A program made the translations under genes and the position numbers. From an uncultured Burkholderiales bacterium (GTDB lineage Bacteria; Pseudomonadota; Gammaproteobacteria; Burkholderiales; Burkholderiaceae_C), in the NCBI GenBank assembly GCA_903925445.1, contig CAIYFE010000027.1, positions 1-17,917 of the forward strand: a stretch of 17,917 bases of DNA, given 5' to 3'. The notes beneath the pieces were generated by a model, which did not search any database, was not told where the DNA came from, and saw only the letters and a list, made by a program, of their open reading frames with translations. Position 1 is the stretch's first letter, and each line of letters begins with the position of its first letter. This document shows positions 1 through 7,217 of the stretch, piece after piece.

Positions 1-653
1 CGCGCGCCATGCAGCGCAAACATGCACTCGGCCATCAACAAGCCCAACCCGTGAGCTTCTTGTGGAAATGTGGTCAGCAACACCGTGGGCGTTGCGCTTC
101 TTGTGGTTTCGACCAAGTCGTTCAACACCCCGCGCAGCAATCCGCTGACGCACTCGGTGTAGAGGTGTTCTTCGAACACCTGCAACTCGCCCCGCATCCA
201 GGCCTCTCCCACCATGCTGGTCAAAGGTGCAACCACTTGTTCAATGAAGGGGCTCAAGCCTTTGTGAACCAAAGCTTGACTCAGTCCATTGCGCAAGTTC
301 TCAAGTTCATGCTGGCGAATCAGCGCCATGTAGTTGAGCAAATCTTCATGCGCTTGCAGGCCTTGAAGGTGTTGCGCCTGCGAGGCTTGTTGACTGCTCA
401 AGGCGTGCAGCGCCTCAATGGGCAAGGGCACGACCCGCCCAGGACGTAAACCTTGATCTAACAAACGTTTGATGACACGTAGTTTTTCGACTTGCTCTAA
501 GGGGTAAATGCGCTCGCCCGAGCTGTCCCGCTGAGGCTGCGGAAATCCGTAGCGACGTTCCCAAACGCGCAAAGTGTCTTTGCCCAAACCTGTGTCTCGC
601 TCGACCGCAGCAATGGAAAACTGAACCGAGGAGCCCTCAGCGCGCATGTTCAT
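1..653 (-). CDS. MerR-family regulator, CarH/LitR-type B12 photoreceptor (partial)
   Basis: About 217 codons are visible; the gene runs off the left edge, so the C-terminal part of the cobalamin domain is missing. Residues 12-40 form a MerR winged helix with the core DTLRVWERRYGFP typical of CarA/CarH/LitR proteins. A helical middle domain contains Wx9EH (W152, E162, H163), the signature of adenosylcobalamin-binding light sensors. It is followed by ExHxxG (E199, H201, G204), which opens a B12-binding Rossmann domain. In known relatives, the dark adenosylcobalamin-bound form represses DNA stress genes and lipid or pigment genes, and light releases it. That this protein does so, and represses the divergent operon, is inference. 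The start could be the ATG at 653 or the one at 647; neither has a strong Shine-Dalgarno sequence. A photolyase gene, common beside such regulators, is not in the window. Confidence 0.9.
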   Translation of the reverse strand, partial: MNMRAEGSSVQFSIAAVERDTGLGKDTLRVWERRYGFPQPQRDSSGERIYPLEQVEKLRVIKRLLDQGLRPGRVVPLPIEALHALSSQQASQAQHLQGLQAHEDLLNYMALIRQHELENLRNGLSQALVHKGLSPFIEQVVAPLTSMVGEAWMRGELQVFEEHLYTECVSGLLRGVLNDLVETTRSATPTVLLTTFPQEAHGLGLLMAECMFALHGA

Positions 654-680
654 GACCTGTAATTCCCTTTTCAAAGTGGT

Positions 681-706
681 TTTTGTCCAATATGTCCTAG
701 ACAAAA
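681..706. promoter_or_regulatory. Inverted repeat, candidate operator of the MerR/LitR-like regulator
   Basis: TTTTGTC (681-687) and GACAAAA (700-706) are exact reverse complements separated by 12 bases. A second TGTCC lies inside the spacer at 693-697, and TGTCCTAGACA (693-703) is itself nearly palindromic. The element sits mid-way in the 81-bp spacer between the divergent regulator and the peroxidase-led operon. It overlaps a weak plus-strand promoter candidate (TTTTCA at 668-673, TATGTC at 691-696, 17-bp spacing). The repeat is seen directly; its role as a binding site is inferred from position. Confidence 0.5.
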
Positions 707-734
707 CAAAAGGTTTGGTAGATCATGCACCATT

Positions 735-1364
735 ATGAAAAACAAATCAATCCTGATTTTGCACAAGAGTTTTGCAAATGACGCGAGGCGGCTGGCCTGG
801 GGCGTGCTCTGGGCGCTGGGCTTCATGCTCAGCAGCGCCCAAGCGGCTGACAACGCCAGCGCGGCGGCTCCAGCCTGCCCCAAGGTGTTGCAACACACCG
901 TGTTGCGGCTGCAAGATGAGAAGCCTCAAAACCTTTGTCAATACGCAGGCCAGGTGGTGGTGGTGGTCAATACCGCCAGCTTTTGTGGTTTCACACCGCA
1001 GTACAAGGGGCTTGAGGCGCTGTACAGCAAATACAAGGATCGCGGCTTGGTGGTGTTGGGCTTTCCGTCCAATGACTTTTCTCAGGAGCCCGAGAACAAC
1101 GCCAAGATTGCCGATTTTTGTGAAAGCACTTATGGCGTGAAATTTCCCATGTTTGTCAAAACAACGGTGCGTGGCTCGGACGCCTTGCCTTTGTTCAAGC
1201 AATTGGCACAAATCACGGGCACGACGCCCAAATGGAATTTTTACAAATACATCATCAGCCGCGATGGCACGCGCATCACGAGCTACAGCTCGGTGAGCAG
1301 TCCTGAGGGCAAAGACTTTTTGAACGAAGTCGAGAAGCAACTCAAAGCAGGCGGTGGCACATGA
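735..1364 (+). CDS. Exported glutathione peroxidase (thiol peroxidase of the GPx family)
   Basis: The 209-residue protein starts with a basic segment and a hydrophobic stretch (about residues 20-35) ending in AQA, so a Sec signal peptide cut near residue 37 is likely and the enzyme would act in the periplasm. The GPx fold follows: NTASFCGFT with peroxidatic C84, FPSNDFSQEP with Q117, resolving C129 ahead of YGVKFPMF, and KWNF with W167 and N168. Bacterial Cys-type members usually take electrons from thioredoxin rather than glutathione, and reduce H2O2 and lipid hydroperoxides. It is the first gene of the operon and overlaps the next gene by ATGA (1361-1364). A lipid peroxidase fits a gene set that modifies membrane acyl chains. 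The start is the only upstream ATG in frame; its ribosome-binding site is weak. Confidence 0.9.
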   Translation: MKNKSILILHKSFANDARRLAWGVLWALGFMLSSAQAADNASAAAPACPKVLQHTVLRLQDEKPQNLCQYAGQVVVVVNTASFCGFTPQYKGLEALYSKYKDRGLVVLGFPSNDFSQEPENNAKIADFCESTYGVKFPMFVKTTVRGSDALPLFKQLAQITGTTPKWNFYKYIISRDGTRITSYSSVSSPEGKDFLNEVEKQLKAGGGT

Positions 1365-2644
1365 GTTTGCGAGTGGCCATTGTGGGCTCAGGCATTTCTG
1401 GCTTGTCGGCGGCCCATCATTTGCGCGGGCATGCCCACGTCACCTTGTTCGAGGCGGGCGATTATTTTGGCGGACACACGCACACCGTCGACGTGACCTT
1501 GCCCACACCAAGCGGGGTTGAAACCTTTGGCGTGGACACCGGCTTTTTGGTGTTCAACGAACGCACGTATCCGGGCTTGATTGATTTGTTTGCCCAGCTT
1601 GAGGTGCGCACCGTCAAATCAGACATGTCGTTTTCGGTTCAAGTGCCGCAAGCCAATGGCAAACGCGCGTTGGAGTGGAATGGCGCCACGCTCAACACGG
1701 TTTTTGCCCAGCGCCGCAATTTGTTCAAGCCAGGCTTTGTCAAGATGCTGCGCGAGGTGCTGCGCTTTAACACCTTGGCAACGCAGATGGCCGAGCGCAA
1801 TGAAGATCAAGAGCTGTCCCAGCCGCTGCGGGACTTCTTGGCGCAGCATCGCTTTGGCGATGAATTCCGCGATTGGTATTTGTTGCCCATGCTGGGCTGC
1901 ATTTGGAGTTGCCCAACCGATCAGATGCTGCTGTTTCCTGTGGCCACCATGATCCGGTTTTGCCACAACCACGGGCTGATTCAAGTCAACAACCGACCGC
2001 AGTGGCACACCGTGTACGGCGGGGCAAAGCATTACGTAGAAAAAGTGATCGCAGGCGTTGACGATGCACGACTGAACACGCCAGTGCTGCGCATTGAACG
2101 CAACCCGCAGGGCGTCACATTGCAAACTGCCAACGGCCAAGCCTCGTTTGATCATGTGATTTTGGCCACGCACACCGACACGTCGTTGCGCTTGCTGGCG
2201 CAAGCCACCGAGCACGAAACACGTTGTCTGGGGGCCATTCGCTACCAACCCAATCGTGCGGTCTTGCACATCGACGCGTCGGTCATGCCGAAGAAAAAAT
2301 TGGCTTGGGCGGCTTGGAATTACGAACGCGCAGCCCAGGCAGACAGCGAAACCGCCAGCGTTTGTCTGCATTACTGGCTCAACCGTTTGCAGCCCTTGCC
2401 TTTCACGCAAAACGTGTTTGTGTCGTTGAACCCACTCCAACCCATTGACCCGCAATGCATCTTGGGTGAGTTCAGTTATGACCATCCGGTTTTTGACTTG
2501 CCAGCCATTCAAGCGCAAGCGCGCATGTCCTTGCTGCAAGGACAGCAACGCACTTGGTATGCCGGCGCATGGATGGGTTATGGCTTTCACGAAGATGGCT
2601 TCAAAGCAGGTCGCCAAGCGGCGCATGGGGTGTTGGCTGCATGA
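1361..2644 (+). CDS. FAD-dependent amine-oxidase-like protein (COG2907 type)
   Basis: This is a 427-residue predicted flavoprotein. The N-terminus has the dinucleotide-binding motif GSGISG (residues 9-14), followed by the acidic end of the second strand (LFEAG) and GGHTHTV. The C-terminus has the FAD-contacting stretch YAGAWMGYGFHEDG, which is usual for this group. The family is annotated as NAD/FAD-binding or amine oxidase, but an amine substrate is not established. It is repeatedly found next to DUF1365 and cyclopropane-synthase-like genes. In Rhodobacter sphaeroides a flavoprotein gene of the singlet-oxygen regulon is linked to furan fatty acid formation, so desaturation of a methylated acyl chain is a reasonable guess. 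Start ATG overlaps the peroxidase stop by four bases, which implies translational coupling. The next gene overlaps in the same way. Confidence 0.88.
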   Translation: MSLRVAIVGSGISGLSAAHHLRGHAHVTLFEAGDYFGGHTHTVDVTLPTPSGVETFGVDTGFLVFNERTYPGLIDLFAQLEVRTVKSDMSFSVQVPQANGKRALEWNGATLNTVFAQRRNLFKPGFVKMLREVLRFNTLATQMAERNEDQELSQPLRDFLAQHRFGDEFRDWYLLPMLGCIWSCPTDQMLLFPVATMIRFCHNHGLIQVNNRPQWHTVYGGAKHYVEKVIAGVDDARLNTPVLRIERNPQGVTLQTANGQASFDHVILATHTDTSLRLLAQATEHETRCLGAIRYQPNRAVLHIDASVMPKKKLAWAAWNYERAAQADSETASVCLHYWLNRLQPLPFTQNVFVSLNPLQPIDPQCILGEFSYDHPVFDLPAIQAQARMSLLQGQQRTWYAGAWMGYGFHEDGFKAGRQAAHGVLAA

Positions 2645-3414
2645 GTGTGTCAAATGCAAATCCACAAGTCCTGCTGGCAACCGGCTTGGTGCGCCATGCA
2701 CGCTTGCGTCCTAAGGCGCATGACTTTGCGTATGACACGTTTTTTTTATTGCTGCCCATGCGCAGCTTGGCGCGTGGTGTGTCCAGCGAGTTGGCCATCA
2801 ATCGCCGCGCTTGGATGAGTTTTTACGACGTCGATCACGGCGACGGCCGAAGCAGTGCCCAAGGTGGCGCGTTGGCTTGGTTGCAAGCGCTGCTTTTGCA
2901 AGAAGGCATTGAAGATGCGGATGGCGAAATTTGGTTGCAGTGCTATCCACGCGTGTTGGGTTACGCCTTCAAGCCCGTCAGTTTTTGGTATTGCCACCGC
3001 GCAGACAACAGCTTGCGCGCCATTGTGGTGGAGGTCAACAACACGTTTGGCGAGCGCCATTGCTATGTGCTCGATCATGCGCAATGGGGCGTGGAGCAGC
3101 AAGCGGGCAAAGTTTTTCATGTCTCCCCGTTTTGTCGGGTGCAGGGAAGTTATCGCTTTCGCTTCATGCGAACAGCCAGCCGCATCGTGGCGCGAATTGA
3201 ACACGACGATGACCAAGGGCCGCTCATCAAAACCAGCGTCAGCGGCGAACTCGTGCCTGCAACGCGAGCGCATTGCAGGCGCGTGTTGTGGCGCCATCCA
3301 GTGGCATCGTTGGCTTTGATTGGCTACATCCATTGGCAAGCCTTGCGTTTGTGGTTCAAAGGCGTTGCGTTTTTCAGCAAACCCAAACCACCCAGCGAAT
3401 TTGTGACCCGTTAA
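2641..3414 (+). CDS. DUF1365 family protein
   Basis: The 257-residue protein has no proven biochemical function. It shows the family landmarks: an N-terminal TGLVRHARLRPKAHDFAY segment, a central CYPRVLGYAFKPVSFWYC block, the VEVNNTFGERHCY block, and HVSPF shortly after. A hydrophobic segment near the C-terminus (about residues 218-232) may touch the membrane. I chose the ATG at 2641 because it overlaps the preceding stop as ATGA and gives the usual N-terminus; the frame stays open further upstream. It sits between the flavoprotein and the methyltransferase, the conserved order in many proteobacteria, so a role in the same acyl-chain modification pathway is inferred from context only. Confidence 0.87.
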   Translation: MSVSNANPQVLLATGLVRHARLRPKAHDFAYDTFFLLLPMRSLARGVSSELAINRRAWMSFYDVDHGDGRSSAQGGALAWLQALLLQEGIEDADGEIWLQCYPRVLGYAFKPVSFWYCHRADNSLRAIVVEVNNTFGERHCYVLDHAQWGVEQQAGKVFHVSPFCRVQGSYRFRFMRTASRIVARIEHDDDQGPLIKTSVSGELVPATRAHCRRVLWRHPVASLALIGYIHWQALRLWFKGVAFFSKPKPPSEFVTR

Positions 3415-3428
3415 AAAGAGAGCCACTG

Positions 3429-4667
3429 ATGAATAGCACCGTACAAAGTTTTACTGCACAAGCACAGCACATCAAACCCTTGTCTGGCATTGAGCGTCGG
3501 GTGAGCCAGCTGTTAGAAAACATCCAACACGGCACACTGAGTGTTCAGTGGCCCAACGGGCAGCTCACCACGTTTGGGCATCACAACGCGCAGCACCCGG
3601 GCTTGCATGCCATGCTTTATTTGCACAACGACAAGCCGCTGCGACAAGCTTTGAAATCAGGCGACATCGGATTTGCCGAAAGCTTCATGGCTGGCGATTG
3701 GACAACCCCCGATTTGTCGGCCTTGTTGCAGCTCTTGATTGCCAATCGCCGCGCCATGGAAGAGGTGATTTACGGCCATTGGTTGGGGCGCTTGATCTAT
3801 CGCGTGCGCCATTTGCTCAACCGCAACACCAAAAGCAACAGCGCCAAAAATATCCACGCGCATTACGACTTGGGCAATGCTTTTTACAAGCTGTGGTTGG
3901 ACCCGAGCATGAACTATTCATCCGCATGGTTCGACGGCGATTTATCGCAAGACTTAACGGCCGCACAAGACGCCAAAGTGCTTCGTGCGCTCAAAGAAGT
4001 CAAGCTTTCCCAAGGGCAGCGTTTGATGGAAATCGGTTGCGGCTGGGGTGCCTTGGCGCAAATGGGAGCAGAAAAATTTGGCGCTCACATGTCTGGCGTG
4101 ACCTTGAGCCATGAACAATTGGCCTACGCCCAAGCGCGCATGGCCAGCAAAGGCTTGTCATCCCAAGCCGATCTTCGCTTGCAAGATTACCGCGACATCC
4201 CCGATGAAGGGTTTGATGCGGTGTGTTCCATCGAGATGGTCGAAGCGGTTGGGCAAGCGTATTGGGACACGTATTTCGAAACCATTTACAGGCTGCTCAA
4301 ACACGGTGGCCGCGCTTGCGTGCAAAGCATCGTGATCGATGACGCCTTGTTTGATCGGTATGTCAAAAGCACCGATTTCATTCAGCAATACATTTTCCCC
4401 GGTGGCTGCTTGCCCAGCACCCGCGAGTTTGAAGCCAGAGCGCAACAAGCCGGCTTGCACGTGATCAACAAAAAAGCTTTTGGTTTGGACTACGCCGAAA
4501 CCTTGAGGCGCTGGCGCGATGCCTTTTTGGCACAACGCGAACAGGTGTTGCAACTTGGTTTTGACGACCGCTTCACCAAAATTTGGGAGTTTTATCTCAA
4601 CTACTGCGAAGCAGCTTTTGAGCAAGGCAACATCGACGTTGTGCAATTCACGCTCTACAAAATTTGA
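3429..4667 (+). CDS. Cyclopropane-fatty-acid-synthase-like SAM methyltransferase (possible UfaM-type)
   Basis: This 412-residue protein belongs to the Cfa family, which transfers a methyl or methylene group from S-adenosylmethionine to unsaturated acyl chains of membrane phospholipids. HYDLGN lies at residues 145-150, the SAM-binding loop GCGWG at 203-207, EMVEAVG around 270-276 and IFPGGCLPS further on. Aligned by spacing to E. coli Cfa, three of the five residues that hold the bicarbonate base are kept (E272, I301, Y355), but Cys139 corresponds to S165 and His266 to Q299. This may shift the reaction from ring closure to methylation of the double bond. An AGAGAG ribosome-binding site precedes the ATG at 3429, 14 nt after the DUF1365 stop. 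The stop shares one base with the next start. Family membership is sure; the product is not. Confidence 0.9.
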   Translation: MNSTVQSFTAQAQHIKPLSGIERRVSQLLENIQHGTLSVQWPNGQLTTFGHHNAQHPGLHAMLYLHNDKPLRQALKSGDIGFAESFMAGDWTTPDLSALLQLLIANRRAMEEVIYGHWLGRLIYRVRHLLNRNTKSNSAKNIHAHYDLGNAFYKLWLDPSMNYSSAWFDGDLSQDLTAAQDAKVLRALKEVKLSQGQRLMEIGCGWGALAQMGAEKFGAHMSGVTLSHEQLAYAQARMASKGLSSQADLRLQDYRDIPDEGFDAVCSIEMVEAVGQAYWDTYFETIYRLLKHGGRACVQSIVIDDALFDRYVKSTDFIQQYIFPGGCLPSTREFEARAQQAGLHVINKKAFGLDYAETLRRWRDAFLAQREQVLQLGFDDRFTKIWEFYLNYCEAAFEQGNIDVVQFTLYKI

Positions 4668-5425
4668 TGGCACGCATCGACTGGTCAGCGCGAAGCGTTT
4701 GGTTGGTGGGCGCATCCAGCGGCATTGGATTGGCGCTTGCCCATGACTTGCATGCGCTCGGCGCGCGTGTGGTGGTGTCTGCCCGTCAAGAAGCGTTGTT
4801 GCAAGAATTTGTCAGCACACACCCTGGCGCTGTGGCGCACGTGCTGGATGTGAATGACGTAGAACACACGCACCGAGTGGCTCAGAAAATTCATGCCCAA
4901 CAAGGTTTGGATTGGGTGGTCTTCTGCGCGGGCTATTACAAGCCCATGCGTGCCAGCAACTTCAGCTTGCCGGAAATGCGCAAACACAATGACGTGAACT
5001 ACCTTGGCGCGCTGCATGTGCTCGATGCGGTGCTTCCCGCCTTGCAGCAACAAGGGCGTGGGCATGTGAGCTTTGTCTCCAGTGTGGCTGGGTTTCGCGG
5101 CCTTCCCATGAGCTTGGCGTACGGGCCCACCAAAGCTGCTTTGACCCATTTGGCCGAGGTTTTGTACTTGGATCTTCAACCGCAAGGCATTGATGTCAGC
5201 GTCATTCATCCGGGTTTTGTCAAAACGCCAATGACGTCGAGCAATGAATTCAAAATGCCAGCGCTCATCACGCCTCAAGAAGCTTCGCAGGAAATTTTGC
5301 GCGGCTGGCAGCGTGGTGCGTTTGAAATTCATTTTCCCAAGCGCTTCACGCGTTGGCTCAAACTGCTGCAGTTTTTGCCCGATCGTTGGTACTTCGCCTT
5401 GATTCACAAAGCCACCCGACTCTGA
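4667..5425 (+). CDS. Short-chain dehydrogenase/reductase
   Basis: A 252-residue classical SDR. The cofactor motif GASSGIG is at residues 15-21, an SAR motif near residue 40 suggests NADP preference, and the catalytic triad is S139, Y152 and K156 (YGPTK). A hydrophobic and basic C-terminal tail (about residues 222-252) could associate with the membrane. ATG at 4667 is preferred over an in-frame TTG one codon earlier; its A is the last base of the upstream TGA, so translation is probably coupled. The substrate cannot be read from the sequence. Its place in the operon suggests a lipid or carbonyl produced by oxidation of acyl chains, and SDR genes also occur in the singlet-oxygen operons that carry this gene set in other bacteria. 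Confidence 0.9.
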   Translation: MARIDWSARSVWLVGASSGIGLALAHDLHALGARVVVSARQEALLQEFVSTHPGAVAHVLDVNDVEHTHRVAQKIHAQQGLDWVVFCAGYYKPMRASNFSLPEMRKHNDVNYLGALHVLDAVLPALQQQGRGHVSFVSSVAGFRGLPMSLAYGPTKAALTHLAEVLYLDLQPQGIDVSVIHPGFVKTPMTSSNEFKMPALITPQEASQEILRGWQRGAFEIHFPKRFTRWLKLLQFLPDRWYFALIHKATRL

Positions 5426-5434
5426 TTGCACACC

Positions 5435-5881
5435 ATGGACACAGCACAAAACGGCATTGAACGCGCCTTGCATTTCTTTGAGCACATGCAGCCCGCTGAT
5501 CTGGCGCGTTTGAACGAGGTGTACTGCCGCGATGCGCGCTTCAAAGATCCGTTCAACGAAGTGCAAGGCTTGGCAGCGATTGAGAAAATATTCGCCCACA
5601 TGTTTGCCAACATGACAGCACCGCGCTTTGTCATCACCCAATGCGTGCAACAAGAAGCCGAATGCTTTGTGGCTTGGGACTTTGTGTTTGGACTACCCAG
5701 CTTGCAACAAGGCGCTGAACAAGTGATTCGCGGCGCGAGCCACTTGCGCATGCAACCAGAAGACGGGCGCTGGCGCATTGCGTTGCATCGCGATTATTGG
5801 GACGCCGCCGAAGAGCTGTACGAAAAATTCCCAGTGCTGGGCAACTTGATGCGTTGGCTCAAACGCCGCGTCAACAGTTAA
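5435..5881 (+). CDS. NTF2/SnoaL-like small protein
   Basis: A 148-residue cone-shaped alpha+beta fold of the nuclear-transport-factor-2-like superfamily is suggested by the N-terminal helix, the LNEVYCRDARFKDPFN block, which is typical of SnoaL-like proteins, and the ending beta strands with WRIALHRDYWD. Such folds serve as isomerases, hydrolases or binding proteins, so no reaction can be named. ATG at 5435 is chosen; an in-frame TTG at 5426, directly after the SDR stop, would add three residues. It is the last gene of the operon, 9 nt behind the SDR. Its TAA is interleaved with the stop of the convergent transporter, so no terminator hairpin fits between them. Confidence 0.8.
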   Translation: MDTAQNGIERALHFFEHMQPADLARLNEVYCRDARFKDPFNEVQGLAAIEKIFAHMFANMTAPRFVITQCVQQEAECFVAWDFVFGLPSLQQGAEQVIRGASHLRMQPEDGRWRIALHRDYWDAAEELYEKFPVLGNLMRWLKRRVNS

Positions 5882-7194
5882 AACAAGGCTTTGAGCCATG
5901 CCTTGCAGCGGCTCAGGTATTCAGGCACCAAGGCAAACACGGTCAAAGTGACCGCCGCATTGGCCAAACCCACCCACAAAAAAACTTCGCCAGTGCTCAA
6001 CCCCGCTGAGAGCATCGCGCCAGCGATCAAGGCGCTGGCCACCATGAACAAGGCGTTGAGGATGTTGTTGGCCGCAATGATGCGCGCACGATGCGTGACT
6101 TGGCTGCGCAATTGAATCAAGGCGTACATGGGCACGCTGTAAATGCCCGTGCTCAAAGCCAAAAAGAACAAATCCACCAGCACCCGAAGGTGTTCGGGCT
6201 TGGCAAGAAAAACCGAAGCGTCCATCAACACAGAGGCGGGCAGGCTGCGGGTGGCGAAATACAAATCCACCGCAAACACACTCATGCCCAAGGCGCCCAA
6301 GGGAACCAGACCGATTTCCACCGGCTGGCGACTCAGCACTTCGCACAGCAAAGCGCCAAGGCCCACGCCAATTGAAAAAACGATCAACAACAGCGACGCC
6401 ACTTGCGCGTCGCCATGCAACGTGTCTTTGGCAAAACTGGGGAACTGGCTCAAAAACACCGCACCAAAAAACCACATCCAGCTGATGCCCATGAGCGAAC
6501 GAAACACCGAAGCATCCAAGCGCGCAAGTCGCAGGTTGTGCCAGGTTTCGCTCAACGGATTCCAATTGATGCGCAAGCTCGCATCGGCCGGTGGGTGCGC
6601 AGGCACAAACTGCGCGCAAATTCGACCCACAACCGCCAAGCTCAAACACGCCACCGCGGTGAGTTCAGCGCCGATGTGCGGCATGGAAATGAGCAATCCC
6701 CCCGCCATGTTGCCCAACAAAATAGCCACAAACGTGCCCATTTCGACCACGCCGTTGCCGCCCGTCAACTCGTGGGTTGTGAGCACTTGGGGCAGGTAAG
6801 CAAATTTGACGGGGCCAAATAGCGTGGAGTGCACGCCCATCAAAAACACACACGCCAGCAAAACACCGACTTGCTGTGTGAGCAAACCCCAAGCGGCGAC
6901 AGCCATGATGGCGATCTCTAGGTTTTTGACCACGCGCATGAGCTGCGCTTTGTCAAACTTGTCGGCCAATTGGCCGCTGGTGGCGCTGAACAACACAAAC
7001 GGCAAGATGAACAAAGCGCCAATCGCCAAGCCAGCCAAGGTCGTAGGCAACCAAGACACCGACACTTGGTAAGTCACCAACACCGTCAGCGCAAACTTGA
7101 ACAAGTTGTCGTTGCCAGCGCCCAAAAATTGCGTCCAAAAAAAAGGCGCAAATCGGCGTTGCGTGAGTAATTGAAATTGGTTGGGTTGAGTCAT
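5878..7194 (-). CDS. MFS transporter, LplT-like lysophospholipid flippase
   Basis: This 438-residue protein has about 12 hydrophobic segments. The N-terminus (FLGAGNDNLFKFAL) and the block FGPVKFAYLPQ followed by GGNGVVEMGTF match the MFS domain found in LplT and in fused transporter-acyltransferase proteins. LplT moves lysophospholipids across the inner membrane so that they can be re-acylated. Here the acyltransferase part is absent, so the partner must be encoded elsewhere. It lies 23 nt downstream of the glutathione S-transferase gene, probably in one transcript. An inverted repeat surrounds the start codon. Substrate assignment rests on family resemblance only. Confidence 0.82.
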   Translation of the reverse strand: MTQPNQFQLLTQRRFAPFFWTQFLGAGNDNLFKFALTVLVTYQVSVSWLPTTLAGLAIGALFILPFVLFSATSGQLADKFDKAQLMRVVKNLEIAIMAVAAWGLLTQQVGVLLACVFLMGVHSTLFGPVKFAYLPQVLTTHELTGGNGVVEMGTFVAILLGNMAGGLLISMPHIGAELTAVACLSLAVVGRICAQFVPAHPPADASLRINWNPLSETWHNLRLARLDASVFRSLMGISWMWFFGAVFLSQFPSFAKDTLHGDAQVASLLLIVFSIGVGLGALLCEVLSRQPVEIGLVPLGALGMSVFAVDLYFATRSLPASVLMDASVFLAKPEHLRVLVDLFFLALSTGIYSVPMYALIQLRSQVTHRARIIAANNILNALFMVASALIAGAMLSAGLSTGEVFLWVGLANAAVTLTVFALVPEYLSRCKAWLKALF

Positions 7195-7207
7195 GCGTTT
7201 TCAACCC
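7183..7207 (-). promoter_or_regulatory. Inverted repeat around the start codon of the MFS transporter gene
   Basis: GGGTTGA (7183-7189) and TCAACCC (7201-7207) are exact reverse complements with an 11-base loop. In the minus-strand transcript this would put the AGGG of the likely ribosome-binding site in the stem and the AUG in the loop, which could damp translation. The repeat is seen; any function is inferred, and a 7-bp match could be chance. Confidence 0.25.
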
Positions 7208-7217
7208 TTGGCGGATT

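Noticed and set aside
9..449. Open frame of 146 codons on the plus strand at the left edge
   Set aside because: It is antisense to the regulator, whose minus-strand translation shows the complete MerR and B12 motifs; the plus-strand product has no recognisable features.
4685..5653. 322-codon open frame on the minus strand
   Set aside because: It lies antisense to the SDR and NTF2-like genes, which have clear motifs and tight operon spacing. Its composition is that of a reverse-frame shadow.
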